Shown here: in pieces, positions 35,525 through 44,533 of the stretch
Layout of the letters: each line of letters starts with the position of its first letter
How positions within the stretch are numbered: the stretch's first letter is position 1
From: Pedobacter segetis
Lineage (GTDB): Bacteria; Bacteroidota; Bacteroidia; Sphingobacteriales; Sphingobacteriaceae
Direction: 5' to 3'
DNA: 64,000 nucleotides
Assembly (NCBI RefSeq): GCF_016623585.1
Contig: NZ_JAEHFY010000004.1
Location: 143,024-207,023 of the forward strand
Translations under genes and position numbers: made by a program
Notes under the pieces: generated by a model
Seen by the model: the letters and a program-made list of their open reading frames with translations, nothing else
Databases searched by the model: none
What the model was told of the DNA's origin: nothing

Positions 35525-37681
35525 ATGAAAAAATTATTCCTTTTAATCATTTTGGCCTTAATAATTACCAGCTGTAACAATAATAAAACAGCCGTTTCAG
35601 AAGATATGATAGCACCAGTAGATAGCATCAAAAATTTACCTTATCCAAAAACCACCAAAGTAAACGTGATAGACGATTATTTCGGGACAAAAGTAGCAGA
35701 TCCTTACCGTTGGTTAGAAAACGATACCTCTGCAGAAACAAAAGCTTGGGTTGTTGCAGAGAATAAGGTAACCCAAGATTACCTTTCCCAAATCCCTTAT
35801 CGCGAAGAGATTAAAAAGAAATTAGAGGTTTTATGGAACTATGAAAAATACTCTGCCCCGTTTAAAGAAGGCAGATATACTTATTTCTATAAAAACGATG
35901 GTTTGCAAAACCAGGCCGTTTTATACCGGCAGTTAGGAGACGCAGAACCAGAAATTTTTTTAAACCCAAATGAGTTTTCTAAAGATGGCACCACTTCACT
36001 AGCAGATATAGAGTTCTCTAAAAACGGCAGTTTGGCAGCTTACCAAATGTCTGAAGGGGGGTCTGATTGGCGTAAAGTTATCGTTATAAAAACCGAGGAT
36101 AAAACTAGCGTTGGCGATACATTGACAGATGTTAAATTCTCTGGTTTGGCTTGGCGAGGAACAGAGGGTTTTTATTATAGCAGCTACGATAAGCCCTCGG
36201 AAGGTTCGCAATTATCGGGTTTAACCCAATACCACAAATTATATTTTCATCAATTAGGCACTCCACAAACTGCCGATAAACTGATTTTTGGCGGCAACCA
36301 AACCCAAAGAAGATATATTGGCGCTTACTTAACCGAAGACGAACGTTTTTTGGTAATTACCGCCGCAAATTCTACCACGGGTAACGAGCTTTATTTTAAA
36401 GATTTAACCAAACCAAACAGTGAGATTATTAAAGTAGCGGGTGGTTTTGATACCGAGCAAAGCATCATTACCAATAAAGGGAGCTTGCTTTATATTTACA
36501 CCAACTATAAAGCACCAAATTATCGATTAGTTACCGTTAATGCGTCTAATCCGGATAAAGCAAACTGGAAAGATCTGATCCCAGAAACGGAAAACGTGAT
36601 GACCGCAAGTACCGGTGGCGAAAAGATTTTTGCCAATTACCTTAAAGATGCCACCTCTTTGGTGATACAGTATGATATGGATGGGAAAAAGGAAAGAGAA
36701 ATTGCGCTCCCGGGCATTGGTACCGCATCTGGCTTTAGCGCCAAAAAAGGAGAGAAAGAATTGTATTTCAACTTTACTTCTTACGTATATCCTTCTACAA
36801 TTTTTAAGTACAATATACAAAGCGGGCAATCAGAAATATATAAAAAATCTGGGGTACTTTTTGATCCTAATAGGTACCAATCAAAGCAGGTTTTCTATAA
36901 ATCTAAAGATGGCACAAAAATCCCGATGATCATTACCTTTAAAAAAGGCATCGAATTAAATGGGAAAAACCCAACTTTATTATATGCCTACGGAGGTTTT
37001 AGCATCAGTTTAACGCCTGCTTTTAGTACCTCAAATATTATCTTATTAGAGCAAGGCGGTATTTATGCAGTCCCAAATTTACGTGGTGGCGGAGAGTATG
37101 GCGAACAATGGCACAATGCAGGCACCAAAATGCAGAAGCAAAATGTGTTTGATGATTTTTTTGCCGCTGCCCAATATCTAATTACCAATAAATACACTTC
37201 TACACCTTACTTGGCAATATCAGGCGGTTCTAACGGTGGTTTATTAATTGGGGCAAGCATTACACAGCATCCAGAAATGTTTAAGGTTGCTTTCCCGGCA
37301 GTTGGCGTTTTAGATATGCTAAGGTATAATAAATTTACCGCTGGGGCGGGATGGGCTTATGATTATGGCACAGCCGAAGATTCTAAAGAAATGTTTGATT
37401 ACCTGTATAAATATTCTCCTTATGCCGCACTAAAACCCGGCACAAATTATCCCGCTACATTAATTACCACTGCAGATCATGATGATAGAGTGGTACCCGC
37501 ACATTCTTTTAAGTTTGCCGCTCGTTTGCAGGAATATCACAAAGGTAACGCTCCTGTTTTAATCAGGATAGAAAGCAATGCAGGGCATGGTGCAGGAAAA
37601 CCAACCTCTAAAATTATAGAAGAACAGGCTGATAAATGGGCGTTCATGTTCCAAAATATGGGAATTACCTATCAGAAGTAG
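35525..37681 (+). CDS. Prolyl oligopeptidase (S9A) lipoprotein
   Basis: This 718-residue protein starts at the ATG at 35525 (an upstream TTG is rejected). A lipobox (IITS-Cys) is followed by DDYFGTKVADPYRWLEND, a seven-bladed propeller, and an alpha/beta hydrolase domain. The catalytic Ser is in ISGGSNGG (Ser569), the Asp in ADHDDRV (about residues 651-657) and the His in ESNAGHGAG (about 680). It cleaves short proline-containing peptides after proline in the periplasm or at the surface. Length is normal for the family plus a signal sequence. It is followed by a terminator. Confidence 0.93.
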   Translation: MKKLFLLIILALIITSCNNNKTAVSEDMIAPVDSIKNLPYPKTTKVNVIDDYFGTKVADPYRWLENDTSAETKAWVVAENKVTQDYLSQIPYREEIKKKLEVLWNYEKYSAPFKEGRYTYFYKNDGLQNQAVLYRQLGDAEPEIFLNPNEFSKDGTTSLADIEFSKNGSLAAYQMSEGGSDWRKVIVIKTEDKTSVGDTLTDVKFSGLAWRGTEGFYYSSYDKPSEGSQLSGLTQYHKLYFHQLGTPQTADKLIFGGNQTQRRYIGAYLTEDERFLVITAANSTTGNELYFKDLTKPNSEIIKVAGGFDTEQSIITNKGSLLYIYTNYKAPNYRLVTVNASNPDKANWKDLIPETENVMTASTGGEKIFANYLKDATSLVIQYDMDGKKEREIALPGIGTASGFSAKKGEKELYFNFTSYVYPSTIFKYNIQSGQSEIYKKSGVLFDPNRYQSKQVFYKSKDGTKIPMIITFKKGIELNGKNPTLLYAYGGFSISLTPAFSTSNIILLEQGGIYAVPNLRGGGEYGEQWHNAGTKMQKQNVFDDFFAAAQYLITNKYTSTPYLAISGGSNGGLLIGASITQHPEMFKVAFPAVGVLDMLRYNKFTAGAGWAYDYGTAEDSKEMFDYLYKYSPYAALKPGTNYPATLITTADHDDRVVPAHSFKFAARLQEYHKGNAPVLIRIESNAGHGAGKPTSKIIEEQADKWAFMFQNMGITYQK

Positions 37682-37716
37682 AATTAATAATTTTTGTTTT
37701 GAGTTGAATTAAATAT

Positions 37717-37749
37717 ATCCCTTTGCATTATTTGTGAAGGGATTTTTTT
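37717..37749 (+). terminator. Rho-independent terminator after prolyl oligopeptidase
   Basis: ATCCCTT (37717-37723) pairs with AAGGGAT (37737-37743), followed by a run of T from 37743. It lies about 35 bases after the stop codon. Confidence 0.75.
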
Positions 37750-37902
37750 ATATAAAAAAAATCAGTTCAATCACAGTTTCTAATTTTTAAAAGCTATTGT
37801 CAAGTATCATTCTATCAGATTTAACCGTAACTAATAAAAATATAAAAGTTTACAATTGATTAAATATTATTATCATTGAAGAAATAAACCTAAACTATAA
37901 AC

Positions 37903-38583
37903 ATGAAAAAATTATTTACAACTATTTTAATGACCCTAATTTTTGGAATCTTCTTAACATTTGCCCAAGATAAAATCTATAAAAAAGGAGGGGAGATACT
38001 TGAAACTAAAGTAACAGAAATTGGGAAAACGGAGATAAAATATAAAATATTTTCAAATTTGAACGGACCTATTTATACTATTGAAAAAGAACAAGTTATA
38101 AAAATAGTTTATGAAAATGGGAATACAGAGATTTATGAAGGTTCAGGAAATATTTCAGCTGATGTTGATCAAAAAAGAGCCCAAAATGTTTATGTTGAGT
38201 TAGGAGCACAAGGATTACTATTTACTGCAAATTATGATACAAGGTTTAATAAAAAACGAAATGGAATTGGTGGTAGAGTTGGTCTTGGTGGATTTGGAGG
38301 AGGAGGAACAGGGCTGTTTACTGTTCCCGTTTCTTTAAATTATTTGTTGGGTAACGGCAAAAACTTTTTTGAAATTGGTTTAGGAGCAACTTATGCTAAA
38401 CTTAGTGCAAATGATGATTTCCTGTTTGGAGATGGAGGAACTACCGTTTTTGGCACTATGGCTTTTATGTATCGTTTACAACCAATAAAAAGTGGCTTTT
38501 CATTTAGAGGCGGTTTAACACCAATTTTTAATTCGAATGGATTTTTCCCTTATTATGGGCTAAGTTTAGGATATACTTTTTAA
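37903..38583 (+). CDS. Outer-membrane beta-barrel-like protein, unknown
   Basis: This 226-residue protein has a signal peptide (TILMTLIFGIFLTFAQ). A short N-terminal domain follows with KGGEILETKVTEIGKTEIKYK, a repeat seen in many Bacteroidota envelope proteins, then alternating hydrophobic strands rich in Gly and aromatic residues ending in LSLGYTF. The C-terminal Phe after such strands is usual for outer-membrane barrels. It is monocistronic between two terminators. The function is not known. Confidence 0.65.
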   Translation: MKKLFTTILMTLIFGIFLTFAQDKIYKKGGEILETKVTEIGKTEIKYKIFSNLNGPIYTIEKEQVIKIVYENGNTEIYEGSGNISADVDQKRAQNVYVELGAQGLLFTANYDTRFNKKRNGIGGRVGLGGFGGGGTGLFTVPVSLNYLLGNGKNFFEIGLGATYAKLSANDDFLFGDGGTTVFGTMAFMYRLQPIKSGFSFRGGLTPIFNSNGFFPYYGLSLGYTF

Positions 38584-38587
38584 ATTG

Positions 38588-38621
38588 AAGGGGCATCAAA
38601 TGAATTTGTTGCCCCTTTTAG
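38588..38621. terminator. Terminator between the barrel-like gene and ribF
   Basis: An extended hairpin (AAGGGGCA-T-CAAAT with ATTTG-T-TGCCCCTT, 38588-38618) is followed by TTTAG. It separates two converging genes. Confidence 0.78.
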
Positions 38622-38635
38622 ATAATTTTTAAAAT

Positions 38636-39643
38636 TCAGGTTTGCTCTTCAAAATAAGCTAAAGTAGCTTCTTTATCTTTTCCCAACTGTTCCGTTAGCT
38701 TTTCTAAACCTTCAAACTTCACATCATGACGGATAAAATGAAGAAATTCCATCCTTATATTTTGGTAATAGATATCTGCCGAAAAATCAAAAATATTTAC
38801 CTCAATATTTTGGCTCAATCCATTAATGGTTGGTCTGTGACCTATATAAGCCATCCCTTTGTACTTTTGAGTTTCTACTTTTAACTTTCGATCTTCTAAA
38901 GGATAATAAGGGTCTGATAGTTCTTGGTTCTTATTTCTATTCTCTAGAATCTCTAATTGTACGGCATAAATCCCATCAGACGGAATTAGTTTATAGTTTT
39001 CTTCTACAAAAAGATTAGCGGTTGGATAACCTAAGGTTCTACCAATCTGATCTCCTTTTATTACCTTTCCTGTTAACACAAAAGGATGCCCCATTAAAGC
39101 ATTTGCAAGGTCAACATCGCCTTTGGCAATAGATTTTCTGATCCTGGTAGATGAAACCGCCAAATTTTGTATGTCTGCTTCGGGGATTTCATTGATCTGA
39201 TAATTATAAACTTGGCTGTATTGTTGCAATTCTGCCAAACTGCCCTTTCTATCTTTTCCAAACCGATGATCATAACCGATCACGATGGATCTCATCCCTA
39301 TATTTCCCATCAAAACATCTTTGATATAATCTTCTGCGGTTTGGTTAGAAAAATCGCGGGTAAAGGGTGTAATTATTAAGTGATCTACGCCTAGATCTTG
39401 CAATAACCTAGCCTTTTCTGGCATGGTATTGATCATCTTTATTTGATGATCTTCTGGGTTTAGGATCATCCTTGGATGAGGAAAAAAAGTAAGGATTACA
39501 GATTCGCCACCTGTTTCTTTAGCTTCTTCTACCAATTTTTTGATGATTTTTTGATGCCCAAAATGTACGCCATCAAAAGTGCCGATGGTTACAACGGCAT
39601 TTTTTAATCTTTTAAAATCATTGATATGGTGGTATATTTTCAT
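38636..39643 (-). CDS. ribF: Bifunctional riboflavin kinase/FAD synthetase
   Basis: This 335-residue protein has the FAD synthetase nucleotidyltransferase part (TIGTFDGVHFGHQKII near residue 20, FTRDFSNQTAEDYI, VGYDHRFG) and the C-terminal riboflavin kinase barrel (GQIGRTLGYPTANL-like segment, GMAYIGHRPTING, NIEVNIFDF). It makes FMN and FAD from riboflavin and ATP. About 25 extra charged residues (around 232-257) interrupt the kinase domain before GMAYIG. It is the last gene of the ftsX-DUF3098-uppP-truB-ribF block. Confidence 0.93.
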   Translation of the reverse strand: MKIYHHINDFKRLKNAVVTIGTFDGVHFGHQKIIKKLVEEAKETGGESVILTFFPHPRMILNPEDHQIKMINTMPEKARLLQDLGVDHLIITPFTRDFSNQTAEDYIKDVLMGNIGMRSIVIGYDHRFGKDRKGSLAELQQYSQVYNYQINEIPEADIQNLAVSSTRIRKSIAKGDVDLANALMGHPFVLTGKVIKGDQIGRTLGYPTANLFVEENYKLIPSDGIYAVQLEILENRNKNQELSDPYYPLEDRKLKVETQKYKGMAYIGHRPTINGLSQNIEVNIFDFSADIYYQNIRMEFLHFIRHDVKFEGLEKLTEQLGKDKEATLAYFEEQT

Positions 39644-39695
39644 TTATGATACAATGATCTTAACTTTATACTATCCACTCTAAACTTACAACTTA

Positions 39696-40418
39696 TCACT
39701 TAAAATCTTCCTCACGCTTTATTTCTCTGATATGATTAACCAGTTCCATAATTTCAAACGCATCCTCGATCTTAAAGTTTCCGCTCCTTGTTCTTTTTAA
39801 TCTAGAAAGATACGCTCCATTGTTTAGCTTTTCGCCAAAATCTTTAGCTAAAGAACGTATATATGTCCCTTTGCTACAAACTACCCTAAAATCAACTTCG
39901 GGCAATTCTAATCTGGTAATCTCAAACTCTTTGATGGTTACTTTCCTGGTTTTTAACGCTACCTCTTCGCCTCTTCTTGCCTTTAAATACAAACGTTCGC
40001 CATCAACCTTTATGGCCGAATGTGCGGGTGGAAACTGGTCTAGATCACCAATAAAATGTTCACAGTTTTCTAGTATCTGTGCTTCGGTAAGGTTAGAAAG
40101 GTCAAAAGTTTGGTCTATCTCTGTTTCTAGATCGTAAGAAGGAGTGGTTGCGCCCAAGGTAAAAGTGCCGGTATATTCTTTTTCTTCAGCTTGGTAAATA
40201 TCGATCTGCTTGGTAAGTTTACCCGTACAAATGATCAATAAACCCGTGGCAAGTGGATCTAATGTGCCGGCATGGCCAACTTTTAATTTTAAGGGCTTAA
40301 AAGAATTCCGTATTTTCCCAACAACATCAAAAGAAGTCCATTTATAGGGTTTGTTCAATAAAAGAACCTCGCCTTGGGTAAAATCAAATTTTGGGAAAGC
40401 TTTCTTAATCTCAGTCAT
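39696..40418 (-). CDS. truB: tRNA pseudouridine(55) synthase
   Basis: This 240-residue protein has KPYKWTSFDVVGKIR near residue 23, the catalytic motif GHAGTLDPLATGLL with Asp54, the PPAHSAIKVDGERLYLKARRG segment and RSLAKDFGEKL. It isomerises U55 in the T-loop of all tRNAs. It starts six bases after uppP and precedes ribF, the usual Bacteroidota order. It lacks a PUA domain, as normal in this phylum. Confidence 0.95.
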   Translation of the reverse strand: MTEIKKAFPKFDFTQGEVLLLNKPYKWTSFDVVGKIRNSFKPLKLKVGHAGTLDPLATGLLIICTGKLTKQIDIYQAEEKEYTGTFTLGATTPSYDLETEIDQTFDLSNLTEAQILENCEHFIGDLDQFPPAHSAIKVDGERLYLKARRGEEVALKTRKVTIKEFEITRLELPEVDFRVVCSKGTYIRSLAKDFGEKLNNGAYLSRLKRTRSGNFKIEDAFEIMELVNHIREIKREEDFK

Positions 40419-40423
40419 TCAGA

Positions 40424-41218
40424 TCAAATAACCTTTAAAGAATGTCCGCTTAAAAGCAAAACTATTATGATACCTCCCAAAATAATCCTATAGATACCAA
40501 AAACCCTAAAACCATGTTTGCTTAAATAATCTATAAAGCTTTTTATCGCAATTAAAGCCACCACAAAACCAATCACGTTCCCGATCAACAACAGATTGAT
40601 TTCTTGTGGGGTAATGATGTTCCCATCTTTATAATAATCATATATCTGTTTTACGGTAGCACCAAACATGGTTGGTACCGCTAAAAAGAAAGAAAACTCG
40701 GCAGCTGCTTTGCGGGTTAATTTTTGGGTCATGCCACCAATTATAGAAGCTGCGGACCTAGAAACACCGGGAACCATTGCTAAACATTGGAAAAAACCTA
40801 TTTTTATAGCCGTAGGATAATTGATCTGATCAGCATCATCAACGTTGGCGTTTTTAAACCATTTATCTACAAACAATAAAACAATACCGCCCAGCAACAA
40901 AGAAACAGCAACCGTTAATGGGCTTTCTAACAATTTCTCTATTTGTTTTTTTAGCAATAACCCAAAAACAACGGCAGGGATAACGGCGGCAAAAAGCTTA
41001 AAGTAAAAATCAAAACTCCTAAAAAAACGTTTCCAATAAAGCACTACAACAGAAAGTATGGTGCCCAACTGAATGGCAACAGTAAACAATTTCACAAAAT
41101 TATCTGTCTGTATGCCCATCAAAGAAGATGCGATGATCATGTGACCGGTAGAAGAAACGGGCAAAAATTCTGTAAGGCCCTCAATAATGGCCAATACAAT
41201 TACTTCAAAAATATTCAT
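40424..41218 (-). CDS. uppP: Undecaprenyl-diphosphate phosphatase
   Basis: This 264-residue integral membrane protein has the BacA/UppP motifs [14 protein letters not shown] (residues 13-26) and [15 protein letters not shown] (about 148-162). About seven or eight hydrophobic segments fit the family. It dephosphorylates undecaprenyl diphosphate to recycle the lipid carrier used for peptidoglycan and for the glycan clusters of this window. Its ATG overlaps the DUF3098 stop by four bases. Confidence 0.95.
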   Translation of the reverse strand: MNIFEVIVLAIIEGLTEFLPVSSTGHMIIASSLMGIQTDNFVKLFTVAIQLGTILSVVVLYWKRFFRSFDFYFKLFAAVIPAVVFGLLLKKQIEKLLESPLTVAVSLLLGGIVLLFVDKWFKNANVDDADQINYPTAIKIGFFQCLAMVPGVSRSAASIIGGMTQKLTRKAAAEFSFFLAVPTMFGATVKQIYDYYKDGNIITPQEINLLLIGNVIGFVVALIAIKSFIDYLSKHGFRVFGIYRIILGGIIIVLLLSGHSLKVI

Positions 41219-41451
41219 GGTTTATCTGGCGATTTCTTAAAGATGGCAAAGAACCCTAAGATAAAGCCTCCAATTACTACAATTGGTGCCAGTACAATTT
41301 TCCTAAAACTGTAGATATCTGTAGTGCCGCTCATCAAAACAAACCCTATGAACACTACAACAATGCTCAAAATTAGCAATTGGTAATTCTGTTTCCCAAA
41401 AACGAAGGTAACGCTTCCGTTTTCTGGGGTTTTAACTGGTTTTTGGGCCAT
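41215..41451 (-). CDS. DUF3098 small membrane protein
   Basis: This 78-residue protein has two predicted helices ([18 protein letters not shown] and [19 protein letters not shown]) joined by a short loop with [11 protein letters not shown], the pattern of DUF3098. The gene is constant between ftsX and uppP in Bacteroidota, which suggests a link to division or envelope synthesis, but its function is not known. It overlaps uppP and starts two bases after the ftsX stop. Confidence 0.85.
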   Translation of the reverse strand: MAQKPVKTPENGSVTFVFGKQNYQLLILSIVVVFIGFVLMSGTTDIYSFRKIVLAPIVVIGGFILGFFAIFKKSPDKP

Positions 41452-41453
41452 AA

Positions 41454-42332
41454 CTATCTATATAAATCTTGTGTTTTTAATCCTAAATATTTGGTTACTG
41501 CAAAATAGGTGCTAATGCCAGAAATTAAGATACCAACGCCTATCACTCCTAAAAATACCATTCCAAACTCTACATAATCTGTTAAAATTACCAATTCTGG
41601 GATTTCCTTTTGTGCAAAATAAAGCGTTAATACCAATAAAATTATGGCAATTAAACCGGCTATAAACCCATGTAAAATACCATAATTGATAAAGGGTTTT
41701 CTAATAAAACCACGGGTTGCACCCACCAACTGCATACTTTTGATGATAAACCTCTGTGAATAAATGGCCAAACGGATGGTGTTATTGATCAAAGCAACGG
41801 CAATGATCAGCAGCACAGCACCAAAGCCTAAGATCACCAAAGAAATGGTACGTATGTTCTGGTTGATCATATCTACCAAAGACTTTTGGTAGCGCACCTC
41901 ATTGATCATCGGGTTTTTTTGCAGTTGTTTACTCAAAATATCTATGCTCTCATTATTGGCATAATCTGCTTTCATATAAACATCAATAGAAGAAAGCAAC
42001 GGGTTATAGCCCAAAAATTTGATAAAATCTTCCCCAAGATCTTGCGTTAAGTTTCTGGCGGCAAGCTCTTTGCTAATATATTGTGTGCTTTTAACATAAT
42101 TGTTTGCCTCTATTTGTTTTTGTAGCTGCAAAACGTCAACCTCTTTTGTTCCTTCGTTTATGATCACGTTTAAAACTATATTCTCTTTTACGTAGTTAGA
42201 TAGTTTACGCCCGTGAACCAAAATTAAACCCAATAAACCTACCATCAAAAGCACCAAAGAAATGCTGATCACCGTAGAAATATATATGGTTTTGGTTTTT
42301 TTTGCTGCTCGGCTGTCTTCAAATTCTTCCAT
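41454..42332 (-). CDS. ftsX: Cell division protein FtsX
   Basis: This 292-residue protein has a cytosolic start, helix 1 (IYISTVISISLVLLMVGLLGLIL), an extracytoplasmic domain (about residues 50-165) and three C-terminal helices with the permease signature INNTIRLAIYSQRFIIKSMQLVGATRGFI. It forms the divisome complex with the FtsE ATPase, encoded elsewhere, and regulates peptidoglycan hydrolases. It heads the conserved block down to ribF. Confidence 0.92.
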   Translation of the reverse strand: MEEFEDSRAAKKTKTIYISTVISISLVLLMVGLLGLILVHGRKLSNYVKENIVLNVIINEGTKEVDVLQLQKQIEANNYVKSTQYISKELAARNLTQDLGEDFIKFLGYNPLLSSIDVYMKADYANNESIDILSKQLQKNPMINEVRYQKSLVDMINQNIRTISLVILGFGAVLLIIAVALINNTIRLAIYSQRFIIKSMQLVGATRGFIRKPFINYGILHGFIAGLIAIILLVLTLYFAQKEIPELVILTDYVEFGMVFLGVIGVGILISGISTYFAVTKYLGLKTQDLYR

Positions 42333-42690
42333 AAAGTAATATTAATTTGCGAAATTAATAAATAGGTGCTTAAAATAAGCATCATTAAAAAGTAATCTGC
42401 CAATTTTAACTATTTTTAGCATTTTATCTTTTGGGCATGTCCCGCAGAAGGGCGGGTCGGGTTATCCGCTATACTCCGTTTGCCCTCCTAAGGTCGGGCA
42501 ATCCGGGGTGCCGCTGCTACCCCTCATGCAAAACAGACAACAAAAACCTTAGCCCACACATTACGGTTGGCGGCTTTGCGGATTTTTAGCCCCAAAGTTG
42601 GTACGAAGCACCAAAGCCCAAATTTAGAGAAAAGATCCATACGAAATATTGAACCTGCCATTAGCTAAGTGCCCGTTGTGCTTAGGTTTT
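42333..42690. other. 358-bp intergenic region with a GC-rich hairpin
   Basis: No gene is visible. An AT-rich part (42333-42430) near the ftsX start probably contains its promoter. The remainder (42435-42690) is richer in G+C than its surroundings and contains a strong hairpin (42473-42509: ACTCCG then TTTGCCC, pairing with GGGCAA then CCGGGGT). The sequence around it (GGGTCGGGTTATCCGC ... TGCCGCTGCTACCCC) recalls repeats I associate with Bacteroidota intergenic regions. It may mark the edge of an inserted block. Confidence 0.4.
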
Positions 42691-43266
42691 CTATTGGAAG
42701 TCAATGTTGATACCCTCATATGTTGCAATTAGTTCGGGTAAAGTCATGGTTTCAATTTCTAATTCTTTGCAGATTGCTGGAATTTTCTTAAAAAGCTTAT
42801 TGTCGTTACTGTTTTCAGTTTCTTCTGTCACTAATACAACCCTTTCATTATCCTTTATAAGGTTTAAACATAGAATTATTTGCTTCATATCTGCATCATT
42901 CAGAAATGAACTCTTTTGATTTTCAAACTCAGTATCGGTAAGTTTCTTTTGTCGTTTTACAACTGTATTTACGAATTGATTTTCTACTTGTCGTAAAAAT
43001 TTTGATGGTGAAGGAGCAAGTAAAGAATCGGTCTTGTATGGGACTTTTGAAGACTTCAAAAATGTCTTATTGTTTAAATAATCAAGTGTTGCTAACACAA
43101 CCCCTTTTGAATTGTATGTGCATTCTTGATATACTTTGTCAATGATTATGATTTCGCCTTTTTCAATTTTTACTTTGAAGAACTTAAAAAGAACTCCCTT
43201 TTTGTCAAAAGGTAAGTAGTAACGAACCAATGACAAGAGTGAATTTGTGTCGATCACTACTTTCAT
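42691..43266 (-). CDS. PIN-like (DUF4411) putative toxin
   Basis: This 191-residue protein starts with VVIDTNSLL, in which Asp6 is the first PIN acidic residue. Other conserved acids are Glu48 (VYQECT), Asp124/Asp126 (LNDADMKQI) and Glu148/149 (VTEETEN). The DUF4411 family of PIN nucleases is found in toxin-antitoxin pairs with ImmA/IrrE-type proteins. Here it overlaps the ImmA-like gene upstream as ATGA. As a PIN nuclease it would be expected to cleave RNA, but the target is unknown. Confidence 0.75.
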   Translation of the reverse strand: MKVVIDTNSLLSLVRYYLPFDKKGVLFKFFKVKIEKGEIIIIDKVYQECTYNSKGVVLATLDYLNNKTFLKSSKVPYKTDSLLAPSPSKFLRQVENQFVNTVVKRQKKLTDTEFENQKSSFLNDADMKQIILCLNLIKDNERVVLVTEETENSNDNKLFKKIPAICKELEIETMTLPELIATYEGINIDFQ

Positions 43267-44429
43267 TGTAAATACTTTTCAAGTTTATCTGGTAAAATAT
43301 TTAAAGTCTTGCAAACGTCATACTCGTTTATAATTCCTTCATAGAAAGCTGTTTGAATGGTAGAAATAAGTAAGGGTGAATTAATAGGTTTAGGAGTTGA
43401 TCCACCCTTTTGAATACCTTGCAATTTGTCTAGCTCTCTTTGTTTCTGTTCTTCTTCTTTTCGTAAACGATATTTTTCGTCAAAATCGGCCTTAATATTG
43501 TTATAGTTGCTCTGAGATATTTTCTTTTGATATAATAGTTTAGTGAATAAAGCAATTTGACTTAAATGAGTTTTCTTGGAAATACTTTCAATCAAGTCAA
43601 AATGGTAGTCATTGCTTCCATCCGCTTTGTCGATTTCCTCGAACGATCTATCGTATTCACCTACAAGAAATTGATAAGCAAAATTATTGCACCACCTTTC
43701 AATTGATGATAGTTTGTTACTTGCGAAGTTTGAAATATCTAGTTCTTCGATTTCCTCTTCGTTGATTAGGTAGTGTCCTAACTCGTGAATTAATGTGAAT
43801 ATTTCTCTTCTGAAAGATGACTGCTGTCTTTTAAGAACGATAACATTTGGGTTCAGAAAGAAACCGTCAACATTTGCTTTTTCCTTTTTATTCCAAGTTT
43901 CCACAAATTCAAAAACAAGGATGTTGTTTTCTGCGAATGTTGAAATTAAGGATCTTAGAAATTCCTTTGGAATAGGATTGAACTCAGGGGACAATTTCTT
44001 TCTAATCTTTTTTGCAACATTTTTTGGGTCATCATTAATCGTGTAAACTGGTAAAGTCCTGTCAATATTAATTTCAGCAAGTTTCGAAATTGCCGAGAGT
44101 GATATTTTGAATTCCTCAAATTGGTTTACAATTTTTTTTGCACCAATATTTAGGTCTGTCCCAAATTTGTTTTTCCGAAAGAATATGCTTGCGTCTTGAG
44201 ATACTTCTGGCGATTTAGGATCTAAATAGTAATGTAGCCCTTTGTTGAATACCTTGTCGATACGCTTTAAGTGACTAACATTGATTTCGTCTGAAAGTAT
44301 GTCGCTTTTTGTTAATGGATTTTTAAGTCCTTCACTTATAGTTAATAACAAGTCGTCTGCTGTCATTTTATACAATGTCAGCAGGTACTTTAATCTTGCT
44401 ATATTTTGTTCTACTTTCAATGGGGTCAA
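43263..44429 (-). CDS. ImmA/IrrE-family metallopeptidase (COG2856), antitoxin-like partner
   Basis: This 388-residue protein has the metallopeptidase motif FTLIHELGHYL (His215, Glu216, His219) and a downstream cluster SSIERWCNNFAYQFL typical of ImmA/IrrE. The N-terminal 60 residues have a helical pattern (ARLKYLLTLYKMTADDLL) that could be a worn helix-turn-helix. The likely start is TTG at 44429, since no early ATG exists. With the PIN gene it forms a known two-gene arrangement. It could cleave a repressor or neutralise the PIN protein; which is not decided here. Confidence 0.8.
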   Translation of the reverse strand: MTPLKVEQNIARLKYLLTLYKMTADDLLLTISEGLKNPLTKSDILSDEINVSHLKRIDKVFNKGLHYYLDPKSPEVSQDASIFFRKNKFGTDLNIGAKKIVNQFEEFKISLSAISKLAEINIDRTLPVYTINDDPKNVAKKIRKKLSPEFNPIPKEFLRSLISTFAENNILVFEFVETWNKKEKANVDGFFLNPNVIVLKRQQSSFRREIFTLIHELGHYLINEEEIEELDISNFASNKLSSIERWCNNFAYQFLVGEYDRSFEEIDKADGSNDYHFDLIESISKKTHLSQIALFTKLLYQKKISQSNYNNIKADFDEKYRLRKEEEQKQRELDKLQGIQKGGSTPKPINSPLLISTIQTAFYEGIINEYDVCKTLNILPDKLEKYLQ

Positions 44430-44477
44430 ATTTTTTTAGGTCTGCAAATTTACAATTTTAAATGTTACTTTCTTTTT

Positions 44478-44507
44478 GTAACGGTGTCCTTCTAAACTTA
44501 CGTCTTA
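44478..44507 (+). promoter_or_regulatory. ECF-type promoter-like element without an adjacent gene
   Basis: GTAAC (44478-44482), an 18-base spacer and CGTCTTA (44501-44507) match the element before fecR in sequence and spacing. No credible plus-strand gene starts until 44952, and the minus-strand VF530 gene overlaps the downstream region. It looks like an orphan promoter. Confidence 0.4.
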
Positions 44508-44533
44508 CTAACAATTTGTGTGATATTCCATTA

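Noticed and set aside
42640..42690. Integron attC-like site near TTAGCTAAGTGCCCGTTG
   Set aside because: The core does not fit GTTRRRY and no partner inverted site or integrase is visible.
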